A stretch of DNA of 37,235 bases from Candidatus Planktophila lacus (GCA_943331345.2 CALQLF020000025.1:1-37235), one strand, 5' to 3'; counted from the stretch's first letter, positions 1 to 8,855 are shown. Made by a program: numbers and translations. Notes: generated from the sequence alone by a model not told the origin.

Positions 1-346
<346 letters not shown>

Positions 347-350
347 GCGG

Positions 351-1286
351 TCAGTCTACCGTGTCGGCAGGGGCATCGCCGGAGTCTTCAGTCGAGGACA
401 GCGACATGGCCAGCGCATAAACCGCTTGGCGCCGCAAACCCAGCCCCTCAGCCACCACGGCGGCCGCACGTGAGGGAGCAAGGTGAGGCAGCAGGATACG
501 CAGCCAACGTAGCGCCTCCGTTGGCAAGTTTTCACTACCCGCGACCGGGCGATGCCCGGCCACCAGCAACACAATTTCGCCCCGCGCCAAGTTGGGCTCG
601 TTGGGCGCCATAGCTGCCAATTCACCGAGAGAACCGCGGTAAATCGTCTCGTGCAATTTGGTCAACTCGCGTGCCACCACTGCCGCACGGCCTGTACCAA
701 ACACGGCGGACGCAGCAGCCAGCGTCTCAACAATGCGGTGAGGAGCTTCATAGAAGACCAGCGTGCGTGCGTCGTTGACGAGCGCCTCCAAGGCCTGTCG
801 CTTGGCCATGGGCTTGGCGGGCAGAAACCCTTCAAACGAGAAACGCTCGGCGGGCAAACCCGCCACGCACAACGCCGCCAGCAGCGCACTGGCGCCGGGC
901 AACGGGGTAACCCGCAAGCCAGCAGCCACCGCGGCGCCCACCAACCCCGCCCCGGGGTCGCTCAGTAGTGGCGTACCCGCGTCGCTCACCAACGCGACAT
1001 TTTCCCCTGCCTGCAGTCGGGCAATCAGCGCCGGCACCCGCGCCGTCTCGTTGTGTTCATGCAGGGAAACCAGCGGACGCTCCAACCCCAGATAGCGCAG
1101 CAATTGCGCTGAATGCCGCGTGTCTTCGGCAGCGACCACATCAGCCGTAGCCAAGGCTTCGCGGGCCCGCGGGGACAGGTCTGCGAGATTGCCGATAGGT
1201 GTTGCCACCACGCGTAGTTCGCCTGGCGGCACCGCAGAGGCGGGTATCGTGCCGGACACGCTGGAAATGGCTCGGGAATGCGTCAC
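351..1286 (-). CDS. rsmI: 16S rRNA (cytidine-1402 2'-O)-methyltransferase RsmI
   Basis: RsmI methylates the 2'-O of C1402 in the decoding centre of 16S rRNA using SAM. The 311-residue product shows the tetrapyrrole-methylase fold hallmarks: TPIGNLADLSPRA (about 29-41), AAEDTRHS (52-59), SDAGTPLLSDPG (101-112) and PLPGASALLAAL (128-139). The start used is GTG at 1286. An internal GTG at 1232 (before PPGELRVVATPIGN) would give a protein closer to the usual length, so the first 18 residues are uncertain. It is divergent from lpoA with only 22 nt between start codons, and rnpB follows directly. The neighbourhood rsmI/lpoA/yraN is the same as in E. coli (yraL-lpoA-yraN). Confidence 0.95.
   Translation of the reverse strand: MTHSRAISSVSGTIPASAVPPGELRVVATPIGNLADLSPRAREALATADVVAAEDTRHSAQLLRYLGLERPLVSLHEHNETARVPALIARLQAGENVALVSDAGTPLLSDPGAGLVGAAVAAGLRVTPLPGASALLAALCVAGLPAERFSFEGFLPAKPMAKRQALEALVNDARTLVFYEAPHRIVETLAAASAVFGTGRAAVVARELTKLHETIYRGSLGELAAMAPNEPNLARGEIVLLVAGHRPVAGSENLPTEALRWLRILLPHLAPSRAAAVVAEGLGLRRQAVYALAMSLSSTEDSGDAPADTVD
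353..358 (-). promoter_or_regulatory. candidate rnpB -10 element inside the rsmI stop region
   Basis: Read on the minus strand, the hexamer TAGACT lies 6 nt before the predicted RNase P RNA 5' end at 346. It overlaps the last codons of rsmI. No good -35 is visible at 16-18 nt, so this is only a positional candidate. Confidence 0.4.
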
Positions 1287-1296
1287 GGGCGCCGCC

Positions 1297-1302
1297 TATA
1301 AT
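1297..1302 (+). promoter_or_regulatory. -10 element of lpoA, placed for a leaderless mRNA
   Basis: A perfect TATAAT lies 6 nt before the ATG at 1309, which puts +1 on the start codon. No Shine-Dalgarno is visible. A -35 match at 16-18 nt is poor. On the other strand the same bases read ATTATA and may also serve rsmI. Confidence 0.5.
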
Positions 1303-1308
1303 CTGGAC

Positions 1309-3258
1309 ATGAAACCGGACGCCATCCTGCCCACGCACCCTGCCCGCACGCAAGCACCAATGCGTCGGCGCCTGCGGGACCGGCTGGCACAGAGCAGCCG
1401 CACTCGCCTCACCCTGCCCGCTATCGGACTGGCAATCCTGCTCGCGAGCGGCTGCAGCCTTACCGCCCCGCCGCAAGTACCAGCCACCCGCCCCGCCGTA
1501 GCGCCGCGCGCTGCGACAGCTCCTGCGCGCGCAACTCTGTCGCCCGCGGCGGCCGTGGCCGCTGCCCGCAGCGCCGAGGCGCGCGCTGTGAGCCTTTCGG
1601 GCGAGGCCCGCACGGTAGCGCTGGAAGAGGCCGCTGCCGCTTGGGTGGCAGCTGGGGATGGTGGAGCCGCAGCACGAGTATTTGCCCAATTGCCCGCCAG
1701 CAAGGCCCCCACCGAGCCGCGCGCCCTTCTCGCCGCAGAGATAGCGCTCGCCCAAGGGCAGCCTTTACGCGCGGCGCAGTGGCTCGACCGGCTCCCGCCA
1801 AGCAGTCCTTCGCCAGCGCTGCGCTGGGCACGCGCGCGCGTCGCCTTCGCCAGAGGGCAAGCAGCGCTTGGGGTACAACTCGTAGCGGACACGCCCATCC
1901 AACCAGCCTCCATCGAAGGCAGCGCCGGTATCGAACGCCTCTGGTCGCAACTTCGCGGCGCCGCGAAACGGGGCGCTGACCTCACCACACCCGCTGGCAG
2001 TTCGGCCGCCGTCACTGGATGGCTGGACCTCGCCCGTACCGCACTCCGCGCCGACCAATCCCCCGCTGCGCGAACAACCCTTTTCCAGGAGTGGCGGCGA
2101 CGCCATCCCGAACATCCGGCCAACGGGCCACTGGTGGTTTCCATGATCGAGGCATCCCCTCCACTGCCGCCCAGCAGTGGCCGCATCGCACTCCTGCTGC
2201 CCCTTTCCGGTCGCGCACACGCCGCCGGCACCTCGGTGCGCGATGGCTTTCTGGCCGCTTGGTACGCGCGCCCGGCGCAAAACCGCCCCAAGGTAGATAT
2301 TTACGACACGGGTACGGACGCCTTGGCCGCGTACCGACGCGCGGTCAGCGAAGGGGCGCAGGCAGTAGTGGGGCCATTGACGAAAGAAGAAGTCGGCGCC
2401 GTCGCCCGTGGCGCAGCACCTGGCATCCCTTTACTCGCCCTGAACTTTCTGCCCGAAGGCACGCCGGCGTCACCGCAGGTGTTCCAGTATTCGCTCGCTC
2501 CGGAAGACGAGGCCATCGAGGTCGCAAGGCGCCTGGTCGCCGAAGGACGCCGACACGGCATCGCGCTGGTTCCCACCGGCGAATGGGGTCAACGGGTCCA
2601 ACGCGCTTTCGAGGAGACCCTCCGCGCCGGCGGTGGTCGACTCATCGCCATGCGCACGTACGCTCCCGACACAGCCGACTTCACTGCCCCCATCCTCGAA
2701 CTGCTCGGCGTCGACGAGGCCAAAGGCCGGCATCACAAGTTGGTGCAAGCGCTGGGAACCCCGCTGGAATTTGCCGCCACGCGGCGGAACAACATCGAGT
2801 TCGTGTTCATTGCCGGTCAACCGCAGGCGGCGCGCCTCATCCGGCCGCAGTTGCGCTTCCATTACGCGGGGGACCTGCCCGTGTATGCCACCTCCGAGAT
2901 CTACGATCCCAGCCCGAAGGCGAACCTCGATCTAGAAGGCGTCATGTTCCCCGACATGCCCTGGATGATCGACCCGGACCCGGCGGCCGTGGATGTGCGC
3001 AACGATCTGCGCTCTGCTTGGCCCGAACGGTTCCGTCGCCGCGGCCGTCTGTATGCGCTGGGCTTTGATGCCTACGCGGCGGTCTCCGAAATCATGACCA
3101 GTCGCAACCCATTCCGGATGCCACTATCCGGGATGACTGGCCGACTGACCGTGGATGCGGGGCGACGCCTGCACCGCGAACTGGAATGGCTACAGATTCG
3201 CGGCGGTGAACTCCGCTCCTTGCCACCGGCAGGGCTTGCCGCGACCGACGCCCCCTAA
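1309..3258 (+). CDS. lpoA: LpoA, outer-membrane lipoprotein activator of PBP1A
   Basis: LpoA reaches from the outer membrane through the peptidoglycan to activate the synthase PBP1A. The 649-residue product starts at ATG 1309 and has a basic, then hydrophobic, signal segment ending in a lipobox (LLASGC, modified Cys at about 49). The N-terminal part (about 60-280) is Ala-rich and helical, in line with the family's TPR region. From about residue 290 (GRIALLLPLSGR) it becomes the periplasmic-binding-protein-like domain, with GAQAVVGPLTKEE and FVFIAGQPQAARLI as recognisable stretches. An in-frame ATG at 1360 would also keep the signal peptide. The open frame extends upstream to 1120, but that part overlaps rsmI and is not expected to be used. 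yraN follows 8 nt downstream. Confidence 0.93.
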   Translation: MKPDAILPTHPARTQAPMRRRLRDRLAQSSRTRLTLPAIGLAILLASGCSLTAPPQVPATRPAVAPRAATAPARATLSPAAAVAAARSAEARAVSLSGEARTVALEEAAAAWVAAGDGGAAARVFAQLPASKAPTEPRALLAAEIALAQGQPLRAAQWLDRLPPSSPSPALRWARARVAFARGQAALGVQLVADTPIQPASIEGSAGIERLWSQLRGAAKRGADLTTPAGSSAAVTGWLDLARTALRADQSPAARTTLFQEWRRRHPEHPANGPLVVSMIEASPPLPPSSGRIALLLPLSGRAHAAGTSVRDGFLAAWYARPAQNRPKVDIYDTGTDALAAYRRAVSEGAQAVVGPLTKEEVGAVARGAAPGIPLLALNFLPEGTPASPQVFQYSLAPEDEAIEVARRLVAEGRRHGIALVPTGEWGQRVQRAFEETLRAGGGRLIAMRTYAPDTADFTAPILELLGVDEAKGRHHKLVQALGTPLEFAATRRNNIEFVFIAGQPQAARLIRPQLRFHYAGDLPVYATSEIYDPSPKANLDLEGVMFPDMPWMIDPDPAAVDVRNDLRSAWPERFRRRGRLYALGFDAYAAVSEIMTSRNPFRMPLSGMTGRLTVDAGRRLHRELEWLQIRGGELRSLPPAGLAATDAP

Positions 3259-3266
3259 CCAGAGCC

Positions 3267-3629
3267 ATGGCTGACGCTCGGCATGTGGCAGGGGCTGCTG
3301 CCGAACAACGGGCGCTGGAGCACTTGACCTGCGCCGGGCTCCGTTTGCTGGAGCGGAACGCGCGCTTTCGCGCGGGTGAATGGGACCTCGTGATGACCGA
3401 AGGCGAAACTCTCGTCTTCGTGGAAGTACGCCTGCGGCAGCATCTACAGTTCGGTGGCCCGTTGGCGAGCGTGGACTGGCGCAAGCAACGCAAACTGGAG
3501 CGCGCAGCAGCCTTGTGGCTACAACGGCACCCGGAACAACGACAGCGCCGCGCGCGGTTTGATGTCGTCGGCTTTAATAGCCCCACGGCGGAACCGACGT
3601 GGGTCCGCGATGCCTGGCGGACTACTTGA
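3267..3629 (+). CDS. yraN: YraN, UPF0102 family nuclease-like protein
   Basis: The 120-residue product fits the UPF0102/YraN family, which has an endonuclease-like fold and no settled function. The family signature is visible: G-x-x-A-E-x-x-A-x-x-x-L near the N terminus, then RAGEWD (35-40) and LVFVEVRLR (49-57), which contain the conserved acidic residues and E-x-K/R. The usual GEID is GEWD here. It starts 8 nt behind lpoA and is surely cotranscribed, as in many gammaproteobacteria. The last 8 nt overlap the end of sspB on the opposite strand. Confidence 0.92.
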   Translation: MADARHVAGAAAEQRALEHLTCAGLRLLERNARFRAGEWDLVMTEGETLVFVEVRLRQHLQFGGPLASVDWRKQRKLERAAALWLQRHPEQRQRRARFDVVGFNSPTAEPTWVRDAWRTT

Positions 3630-4047
3630 CCACCTTGAAGCGGGCCCTTCGTTCGGCAGCCTCGCCACTGGGCGGCGCCGGAGGCTCGGGAGGTGGCTCC
3701 GGCACCACGTGCCCCGCCAAGTCTTCAGCCGTGAACACAATGCCTTCACCGGTCTCGTTGGCATAGATGCCAAGCACCGCAGCGATAGGGATGACCACGC
3801 TGTGGGCAACACCACCAAAACGGGCGCCGAAAGTGACCTCGTCGTTACCCAGACGCAAACCGTTGGTAGCGCCCCAACCGCAATTGAGGACGATTTTGCC
3901 GTCACGAACAAACGCACGCGGAACCTGTACACCGACCAGTTCCGCATCGACTACCAAGTGAGGCGTCAGGCCGCTGTCGCAAATCCATTCATGCAAGGCA
4001 CGAAGCAGATACGGGCGACGCGGACGACTGGCCGGGGGAGTCGTCAC
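3622..4047 (-). CDS. sspB: SspB, ClpXP adaptor for ssrA-tagged proteins
   Basis: SspB delivers ssrA-tagged polypeptides from rescued ribosomes to ClpXP. The 141-residue product has the substrate-binding domain at about 10-105 (RPYLLRALHEWICDSGLTPH, then NCGWGATNGLRLGND and the FGGVAHSVVIPIAAVLGIYA core). A Pro/Glu-rich linker follows, and the C-terminal tail ends RARFKVVK, matching the ClpX-docking tail of the family. The start is GTG at 4047, one base after the sspA stop, so translation is coupled. The gene is the last of the pet-ssp operon. Confidence 0.95.
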   Translation of the reverse strand: MTTPPASRPRRPYLLRALHEWICDSGLTPHLVVDAELVGVQVPRAFVRDGKIVLNCGWGATNGLRLGNDEVTFGARFGGVAHSVVIPIAAVLGIYANETGEGIVFTAEDLAGHVVPEPPPEPPAPPSGEAAERRARFKVVK

Positions 4048-4048
4048 C

Positions 4049-4702
4049 TCAATCGAGGTCGATATCGCCGGACACGGCGGAAACCAGCCGTCCCGAGGTG
4101 GTCAGGCTAGCCCGGAACGAAGCCCTTGCGAACTGCCTCTGCGCGTAACGCTTTACGTCCGCGCCGGCATCGCCGAGTTCGATACCCAGCATAGGCAAGC
4201 GCCACAACAACGCCAGCACGGTTGCGTCGACGAAGCTGAAAGTGTTGCCGAGGAAGAACGGTTGCGCCCGGAAGAGCGGCGTAGCGGCTAGCACCGCCTC
4301 ACGCAGGTCGCGATTCGCTGCAGCCATGGCCTTGGCATTGCCATCGAGGCGGGCCGAAGTGGCCTTCGCCTCCAGCGAAAACCAGTCGCGCTCGATACGC
4401 GACACGGCCAGACGCAGGCGTGCCCGCTGCGTAGGCTCGAGCGGCCATAGCGGCGGGTGCGGATGCCTTTCCTCGAGATACTCGAACAGCACCCGCATGT
4501 CGTAGACCGCGAGTTCGCGGTCGGCGAAAGTGGGAACCTCGTGGTACGGGTTCAGGTCCAGCAAATCCTCGGGGGGACGTGCCGGGTTGACGTCGACGAT
4601 GTCGACATCCAGAGCTTTCTCCGCAAGAACGATGCGCACAGCGTGGCTGCGCGGGTCGTCCTTGCGGGAATACAGAACTAAAGATGCGCGTGCAGCTGCC
4701 AT
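4049..4702 (-). CDS. sspA: SspA, stringent starvation protein A (GST-fold RNA polymerase partner)
   Basis: SspA binds RNA polymerase and acts in starvation and acid responses. The 217-residue product has an N-terminal thioredoxin-like domain (LVLYSRKDDPRSHAVRIVLAEKAL), then VDVNPARPPEDLLDLNPYHEVPTFADRELAVYDM in place of a catalytic GST site, and a helical C-terminal domain. It lies 4 nt after petC and one base before sspB. The order petABC-sspAB is typical of many beta- and gammaproteobacteria. The alternative of a plain GST is made unlikely by this context. Confidence 0.95.
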   Translation of the reverse strand: MAAARASLVLYSRKDDPRSHAVRIVLAEKALDVDIVDVNPARPPEDLLDLNPYHEVPTFADRELAVYDMRVLFEYLEERHPHPPLWPLEPTQRARLRLAVSRIERDWFSLEAKATSARLDGNAKAMAAANRDLREAVLAATPLFRAQPFFLGNTFSFVDATVLALLWRLPMLGIELGDAGADVKRYAQRQFARASFRASLTTSGRLVSAVSGDIDLD

Positions 4703-4706
4703 GGCA

Positions 4707-5462
4707 TTACTTCACGTCTTTCCAATACTCCTTCTTCAGGAGATACGCGAACCCGGTAAACACCAGCAGAAACAGAATGACCCAGACGCCGAGGTCACGG
4801 CGCTTGGTCTGAATCGGTTCGCCAATGTATTCGATGAAGTTCACGGTGTCGCGCACGAAGGAAGCATATTCCTCCGGCTTCAACGTGCCCGCATCGCCCG
4901 CTTCGAGTTTCTCCACCACGCTGACGGCCTTGCCGTCTTCGCCCGTGTGCGATTTCATCACGGCCTTCTGCACGCCCTGCAGGCCGGAGAGCACGTGCGG
5001 CATGGCAGTGCCCGGCAGCGCCAGGTTATTGACGCCGTGGGGACGGCTGTCGTCCGCGTAGAAGGTCATAAGGAAGGTGTAGATGTAGTCCGTACCGCGG
5101 GCACGGGCCAGCAACGACATGTCCGGCGGGGCATTGCCGAACCAACGCTTCGCAGCGTCCGCAGGCATGCCACTCTGCATGGTGTCGAAGGGCGCGGTTC
5201 CGGTGAACTGCAGCAACTTCAGGTCCCCCTCGGGAATGCCAAGGTCCGCCGCCACACGGTTCCAGCGAACGTACTTGGCCGAGTGACAACCCAGGCAGTA
5301 ATTCACGAAGTTACGCGCGCCACGCTGCAGGCTCGGCTGGTTGTAGATGTCGTTGCCGGCATCCATCAACTCCACGCCTTCCGTGTTGGCCAGCGCACCT
5401 TGGGCGCCGAACACCATGAGGCCAGCCGCGAAGGCGGCAAGGAACGTCTTCTTAGTGAGCAT
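4707..5462 (-). CDS. petC: Cytochrome c1 subunit of the bc1 complex
   Basis: Cytochrome c1 takes electrons from the Rieske protein and passes them to soluble or membrane c-type cytochromes. The 251-residue product has a Sec signal peptide (about 1-25, AFAAGLMVFGAQGALA) and one haem c motif CLGCH (56-60). A single C-terminal membrane anchor follows (about 224-245, LGVWVILFLLVFTGFAYLL) with a short basic tail. The start overlaps the end of petB by 11 nt, so the two are translationally coupled. Confidence 0.97.
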   Translation of the reverse strand: MLTKKTFLAAFAAGLMVFGAQGALANTEGVELMDAGNDIYNQPSLQRGARNFVNYCLGCHSAKYVRWNRVAADLGIPEGDLKLLQFTGTAPFDTMQSGMPADAAKRWFGNAPPDMSLLARARGTDYIYTFLMTFYADDSRPHGVNNLALPGTAMPHVLSGLQGVQKAVMKSHTGEDGKAVSVVEKLEAGDAGTLKPEEYASFVRDTVNFIEYIGEPIQTKRRDLGVWVILFLLVFTGFAYLLKKEYWKDVK

Positions 5463-6717
5463 CGTAGGTGACCCTCTCCGGCACCGGCTTCGTGGAATCC
5501 ATACGGGACCACCACGGCATCAGCAGGAAATAAGCGAAGTAAATAGCCGTGAACACGCGCGCCAGCATCGGATAGATGCCGGTCGAAGGCTTCAGACCAA
5601 GGTAGCCCAGCATGACGAACGTGATGACGAAGATACCGAGGGCAATCTTCGAGATGGGCCCGCGGTAGCGCATGGACTTGACCGGCGACTTGTCGAGCCA
5701 AGGCAGCAACGCCAGTAGCACGATGGCGCCGAACATGGCCAGTACGCCCCAGATTTGCGTGCCGAGGAACGACGGCACTGCACGCAAGATGGCGTAGAAG
5801 GGCGTGAAGTACCACACCGGCGCAATATGCGGCGGCGTCTGCATGGGGTTGGCCGGCTCGAAGTTGGGCGCTTCGAGGAACAGGCCCCAGCCATCGGGCT
5901 TGAAGAACACGATGCCGCAGAACACGAGCAGGAACACGCCCAGGCCGAAGGTGTCTTTCACGGTGTAGTACGGATGGAACGGAATGCCATCCAACGGCTT
6001 GCCGTCAGCGCCCTTGGTCTTCTTGATCTCGACGCCGTCGGGGTTGTTCGAACCCACTTCGTGCAACGCCAAGATGTGCGCCACCACGAGGCCGACGAGC
6101 ACGAACGGCAAAGCGACGACGTGCAGCGCGAAGAAGCGGTTCAGCGTGATGTCCGAGATGTAGTAGTCGCCGCGGATCCATTCCACCAGGCCGTCGCCGA
6201 CCACGGGGATGGTGCCGAACAGCGACACGATGACCTGCGCACCCCAGAACGACATGTTGCCCCACGGCAGCAAGTAGCCCATGAAGGCCTCCGCCATGAG
6301 CGCCAGGTAGATTCCCATGCCCAGCAGCCAAAGCAGTTCACGCGGCGCCTTGTAAGAGCCGTACATGAGCGCGCGGAACATGTGGAGGTACACCACGATA
6401 AAGAACGCCGAGGCGCCGGTGGAGTGCAGATAGCGGATGAGCCAGCCCCACTCGACATCGCGCATGATGTATTCGACAGCGCCAAACGCCTCGGTAGCGG
6501 AGGGCTTGTAGTTCATCGTCAGGAAGATGCCTGTGACGAGCTGGAGAACCAGCACGAACAAGGACAGCGCTCCGAAGTAATACCAGACGTTGAAGTTCTT
6601 GGGCGCGTAGTACTCGGTGACGTGCTCGCGCAGCATCTTGTCGAGCGGGAAGCGAGCGTTGATCCAGCCGCTTAGGCCGCCCTGCTGGGCGGCATTGTTG
6701 GGTTCAGTCGAGGCCAT
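5452..6717 (-). CDS. petB: Cytochrome b subunit of the bc1 complex
   Basis: This is the membrane core of ubiquinol:cytochrome c oxidoreductase. The 421-residue, strongly hydrophobic product carries the haem b histidine pairs at about His98/His112 and His199/His214. It has the fused N- and C-terminal halves (eight-helix type) of bacterial cytochrome b. The Qo-site motif that is PEWY in alphaproteobacteria and mitochondria reads PVWY here (300-303), a variant I recall from beta- and gammaproteobacteria. It lies between petA (45 nt upstream) and petC (overlapping). Confidence 0.97.
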   Translation of the reverse strand: MASTEPNNAAQQGGLSGWINARFPLDKMLREHVTEYYAPKNFNVWYYFGALSLFVLVLQLVTGIFLTMNYKPSATEAFGAVEYIMRDVEWGWLIRYLHSTGASAFFIVVYLHMFRALMYGSYKAPRELLWLLGMGIYLALMAEAFMGYLLPWGNMSFWGAQVIVSLFGTIPVVGDGLVEWIRGDYYISDITLNRFFALHVVALPFVLVGLVVAHILALHEVGSNNPDGVEIKKTKGADGKPLDGIPFHPYYTVKDTFGLGVFLLVFCGIVFFKPDGWGLFLEAPNFEPANPMQTPPHIAPVWYFTPFYAILRAVPSFLGTQIWGVLAMFGAIVLLALLPWLDKSPVKSMRYRGPISKIALGIFVITFVMLGYLGLKPSTGIYPMLARVFTAIYFAYFLLMPWWSRMDSTKPVPERVTYDAH

Positions 6718-6762
6718 GGTGGTGCCTGCTACTCCAGAAAGGGGACGGGGCGACAGGACGGC

Positions 6763-7350
6763 TTATGCCGCCTGCGCACCCTCCGCGCCGACGACAATCT
6801 TGCCATCGCCGACGAAGGCATATGGCGGGACTTCCAGGTTCTTCGGGGCGGGTACGCCCTTGAAGACGCGACCGGACAAATCGAACTTGGAGCCGTGACA
6901 AGGGCAGTAGAAGCCGCCCGGCCAACCCGCCTCGACCTCGCCCACGGCGAACTTCGACAGGGGCGAGCAACCGAGATGGGTACAAACGCCCAACACCACG
7001 AAGTATTCCGGCTTCTGGGCACGCGCCGGGTTCTTCGCGAACTCCGGTTGCTTGGAACCATCGCTGGCAGGGTCGAGCAGGAGTGGGTCGTGAGTACCAA
7101 GACCCGACAACATCTCCGGGGTACGGCGGACCACCCACACAGGCTTGCCACGCCACTCGACCTTGATCATGGAACCAGCGTCCATGCGGGAGATATCAAT
7201 CTCCACCGGCGCACCCAGCGCCTTGGCGCGAGCGCTAGGCTTCCACGAGGCAAGGAAAGGCGACACCGCAAGGCCGGCACCGATGGCACCCGTCGCGGCA
7301 GTGGCTGCCGTCAGCAACTTGCGACGACCCAGATCAACATGTTCGCTCAT
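6763..7350 (-). CDS. petA: Rieske iron-sulfur subunit of the bc1 complex
   Basis: The Rieske subunit moves electrons from ubiquinol at the Qo site to cytochrome c1. The 195-residue product starts at ATG 7350. It has a twin-arginine-type N terminus (GRRKLLTAATA) followed by a hydrophobic anchor. The 2Fe-2S ligand boxes are intact: CTHLGC and CPCHGSKFD. The frame stays open upstream to 7521, but that extension crosses the promoter region and is not family-like. It is the first gene of petABC-sspAB. Confidence 0.97.
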   Translation of the reverse strand: MSEHVDLGRRKLLTAATAATGAIGAGLAVSPFLASWKPSARAKALGAPVEIDISRMDAGSMIKVEWRGKPVWVVRRTPEMLSGLGTHDPLLLDPASDGSKQPEFAKNPARAQKPEYFVVLGVCTHLGCSPLSKFAVGEVEAGWPGGFYCPCHGSKFDLSGRVFKGVPAPKNLEVPPYAFVGDGKIVVGAEGAQAA

Positions 7351-7414
7351 TGATAAACCCCAAGGTTTTGTCACCGCGCCCGGACGACCGCCAAGTCGAC
7401 CGGGGGCAACAGGT

Positions 7415-7420
7415 ATTATA
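7415..7420 (-). promoter_or_regulatory. -10 element of the petABC-sspAB operon
   Basis: A perfect TATAAT is read on the minus strand about 65 nt before the petA start, giving a 5' leader of about 58 nt. No clear TTGACA-like -35 is present at the normal distance. The whole 165-nt petA/degS intergenic region (7351-7515) holds only this and the degS promoter. Confidence 0.5.
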
Positions 7421-7477
7421 CACACGCACCAAGGGGCACTTGCACCACTCCCTTGGCACAGACTTAAGCGCGCGCCC

Positions 7478-7506
7478 TTGACACTCGGCCCGCGCACCGC
7501 GACGGT
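7478..7506 (+). promoter_or_regulatory. candidate promoter of the DegS-like gene
   Basis: A perfect -35 TTGACA lies at 7478-7483. At 17 nt spacing the -10 would be GACGGT (7501-7506), which is weak. The predicted +1 is only about 3 nt before the ATG at 7516, so the mRNA would be almost leaderless. Confidence 0.4.
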
Positions 7507-7515
7507 AGTACCACG

Positions 7516-8817
7516 ATGCATCGCTCAATCAAACGCTTGGACCAAGCAGTCCGCTACGCCTCGCCCTGGATTTCGGTAGGGCTCGCGCTAGCGTTACTGG
7601 TGGTGTGGCTGCGGCCCGGTACAACCCTCACGCAAGCACCCTCCCCAGTGCACGCGGCGCAGCAACTGCCGGCTAACGGCAACCAGACGTCGCCACCCCC
7701 GACACCAGCGACCGTGGCAGCAACACCAGCGCTCACGCCAGCGACTGAAAGGCACGAAGCCGCGTCCTACGCTGCTGCCGTGAGCGTTGCCGCGCCAGCG
7801 GTCGTAGGCATAAGCACGCAGAGCGTGGTGCGCGGGCGCGAAGTGCCGAGTGGACTGCCTGAGGAATTCATCCATTTGATGCCTGAGACTGCGCAACGCG
7901 TTCAAGGCGCCGGGTCCGGCGTCATCATCGATGCGCGCGGCTATGTGGTGACCAACCAGCATGTCATCGCCAATGCCAACGAAGTCACGGTGCAACTGGC
8001 AGATGGCCGCTCGGCACGCGCACGCATCGTCGGCAGCGACCCGGACACGGACCTGGCCGTCCTGAAGATTCCGCTGCAGCCCCTACCCACGATTGAACTC
8101 GGCCGCTCCGACCGACTGCGGGTGGGCGATGTAGTACTCGCCATCGGCAACCCGCTGGCCATGGGCCAGACCGTCACGCAGGGCATCGTCAGCGCCACCG
8201 GTCGCGGACAACTGGGGCTCGCGATGTTTGAGAACTACGTGCAGACAGACGCAGCAATCAACCCCGGCAATTCCGGCGGCGCCTTGGTGGATGCCAGCGG
8301 CCGCTTGGTGGCCATCAACACCGCAGTACTGAGCCGGCAAAGCGGCACCGAGGGGATTGGCTTCGCTATCCCGATGAACCTGGTGCGCGGCGTGGTGGCC
8401 GAACTCATCGACAATGGCCGCGTGGCTCGCGGTTGGCTAGGCGCCGGATTGCACGACGTCGAGGCCATCATTCCGAGCGGCGGTAAACCCGCGGCGGGCG
8501 ACATCACGCGCAACGCCGCCGGCGCGCCACGGCTCCGCGGTGTCGCTGTCGCGGGGGTATGGCCCGGTAGTCCGGCCGCAGCCGCCGGGCTTGGTATGCG
8601 GGACTTGGTATTACGGCTGGACGGGCACCGGGTCGTCGATGCACGCGACCTGGTCTCTCGGCTAGCGCAACGGCGCCCGGGCTCGAAAGCGCGACTCGAA
8701 GGCTATCGCTACGACATCAATGGCCTGAAGCCGTTTGCCGTGACGGTGACACTTGGCGAACGACCACAAGACGCCCAGGAACTGGTCGGGAACTACCCCG
8801 GTCTGGTACCGGGCTAA
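7516..8817 (+). CDS. DegS-like membrane-anchored HtrA serine protease, one PDZ domain
   Basis: This is an HtrA-family periplasmic protease. The 433-residue product has an N-terminal membrane anchor (about 19-32), a Pro/Thr/Ala-rich linker (about 38-80) and a trypsin-like domain with an intact triad. The triad is His149 in TNQHVI, Asp179 in DPDTDLAVLK and Ser253 in GNSGGALV. One PDZ domain follows (about 330-420, GVAVAGVWPGSPAAAAGL). A single PDZ plus an uncleaved anchor fits DegS/HhoB, which starts the RseA-SigmaE envelope stress cascade, rather than DegP/DegQ. No rseA or rpoE is nearby, so substrate and pathway are inferred from architecture. It is longer than E. coli DegS mainly because of the linker. 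It stands alone as a single-gene unit facing murA. Confidence 0.88.
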   Translation: MHRSIKRLDQAVRYASPWISVGLALALLVVWLRPGTTLTQAPSPVHAAQQLPANGNQTSPPPTPATVAATPALTPATERHEAASYAAAVSVAAPAVVGISTQSVVRGREVPSGLPEEFIHLMPETAQRVQGAGSGVIIDARGYVVTNQHVIANANEVTVQLADGRSARARIVGSDPDTDLAVLKIPLQPLPTIELGRSDRLRVGDVVLAIGNPLAMGQTVTQGIVSATGRGQLGLAMFENYVQTDAAINPGNSGGALVDASGRLVAINTAVLSRQSGTEGIGFAIPMNLVRGVVAELIDNGRVARGWLGAGLHDVEAIIPSGGKPAAGDITRNAAGAPRLRGVAVAGVWPGSPAAAAGLGMRDLVLRLDGHRVVDARDLVSRLAQRRPGSKARLEGYRYDINGLKPFAVTVTLGERPQDAQELVGNYPGLVPG

Positions 8818-8818
8818 C

Positions 8819-8855
8819 GCCTTGGGGCTGCTGCCGAGCGGCCCCGCCGCAAGGC
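8819..8855. terminator. stem-loop between convergent degS-like gene and murA
   Basis: GGGGCTGC (8824-8831) pairs with GCGGCCCC (8838-8845) around a 6-nt loop. Flanking GCCTT (8819-8823) and AAGGC (8851-8855) can extend the stem across a bulge. There is no T-run, so termination on either strand is only suggested by position. It is the only convenient hairpin between any convergent gene pair in the window. Confidence 0.4.

Noticed and set aside
4530-5471. Plus-strand open frame of 313 codons opposite petC and sspA
   Set aside because: It is antisense to strongly supported genes, His/Arg-rich with no fold-like pattern, and is the usual GC-rich shadow frame.
5755-6675. Plus-strand open frame of 306 codons opposite petB
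   Set aside because: Its composition (His, Gln, Glu, Arg repeats) mirrors antisense membrane-protein codons; petB is certain.
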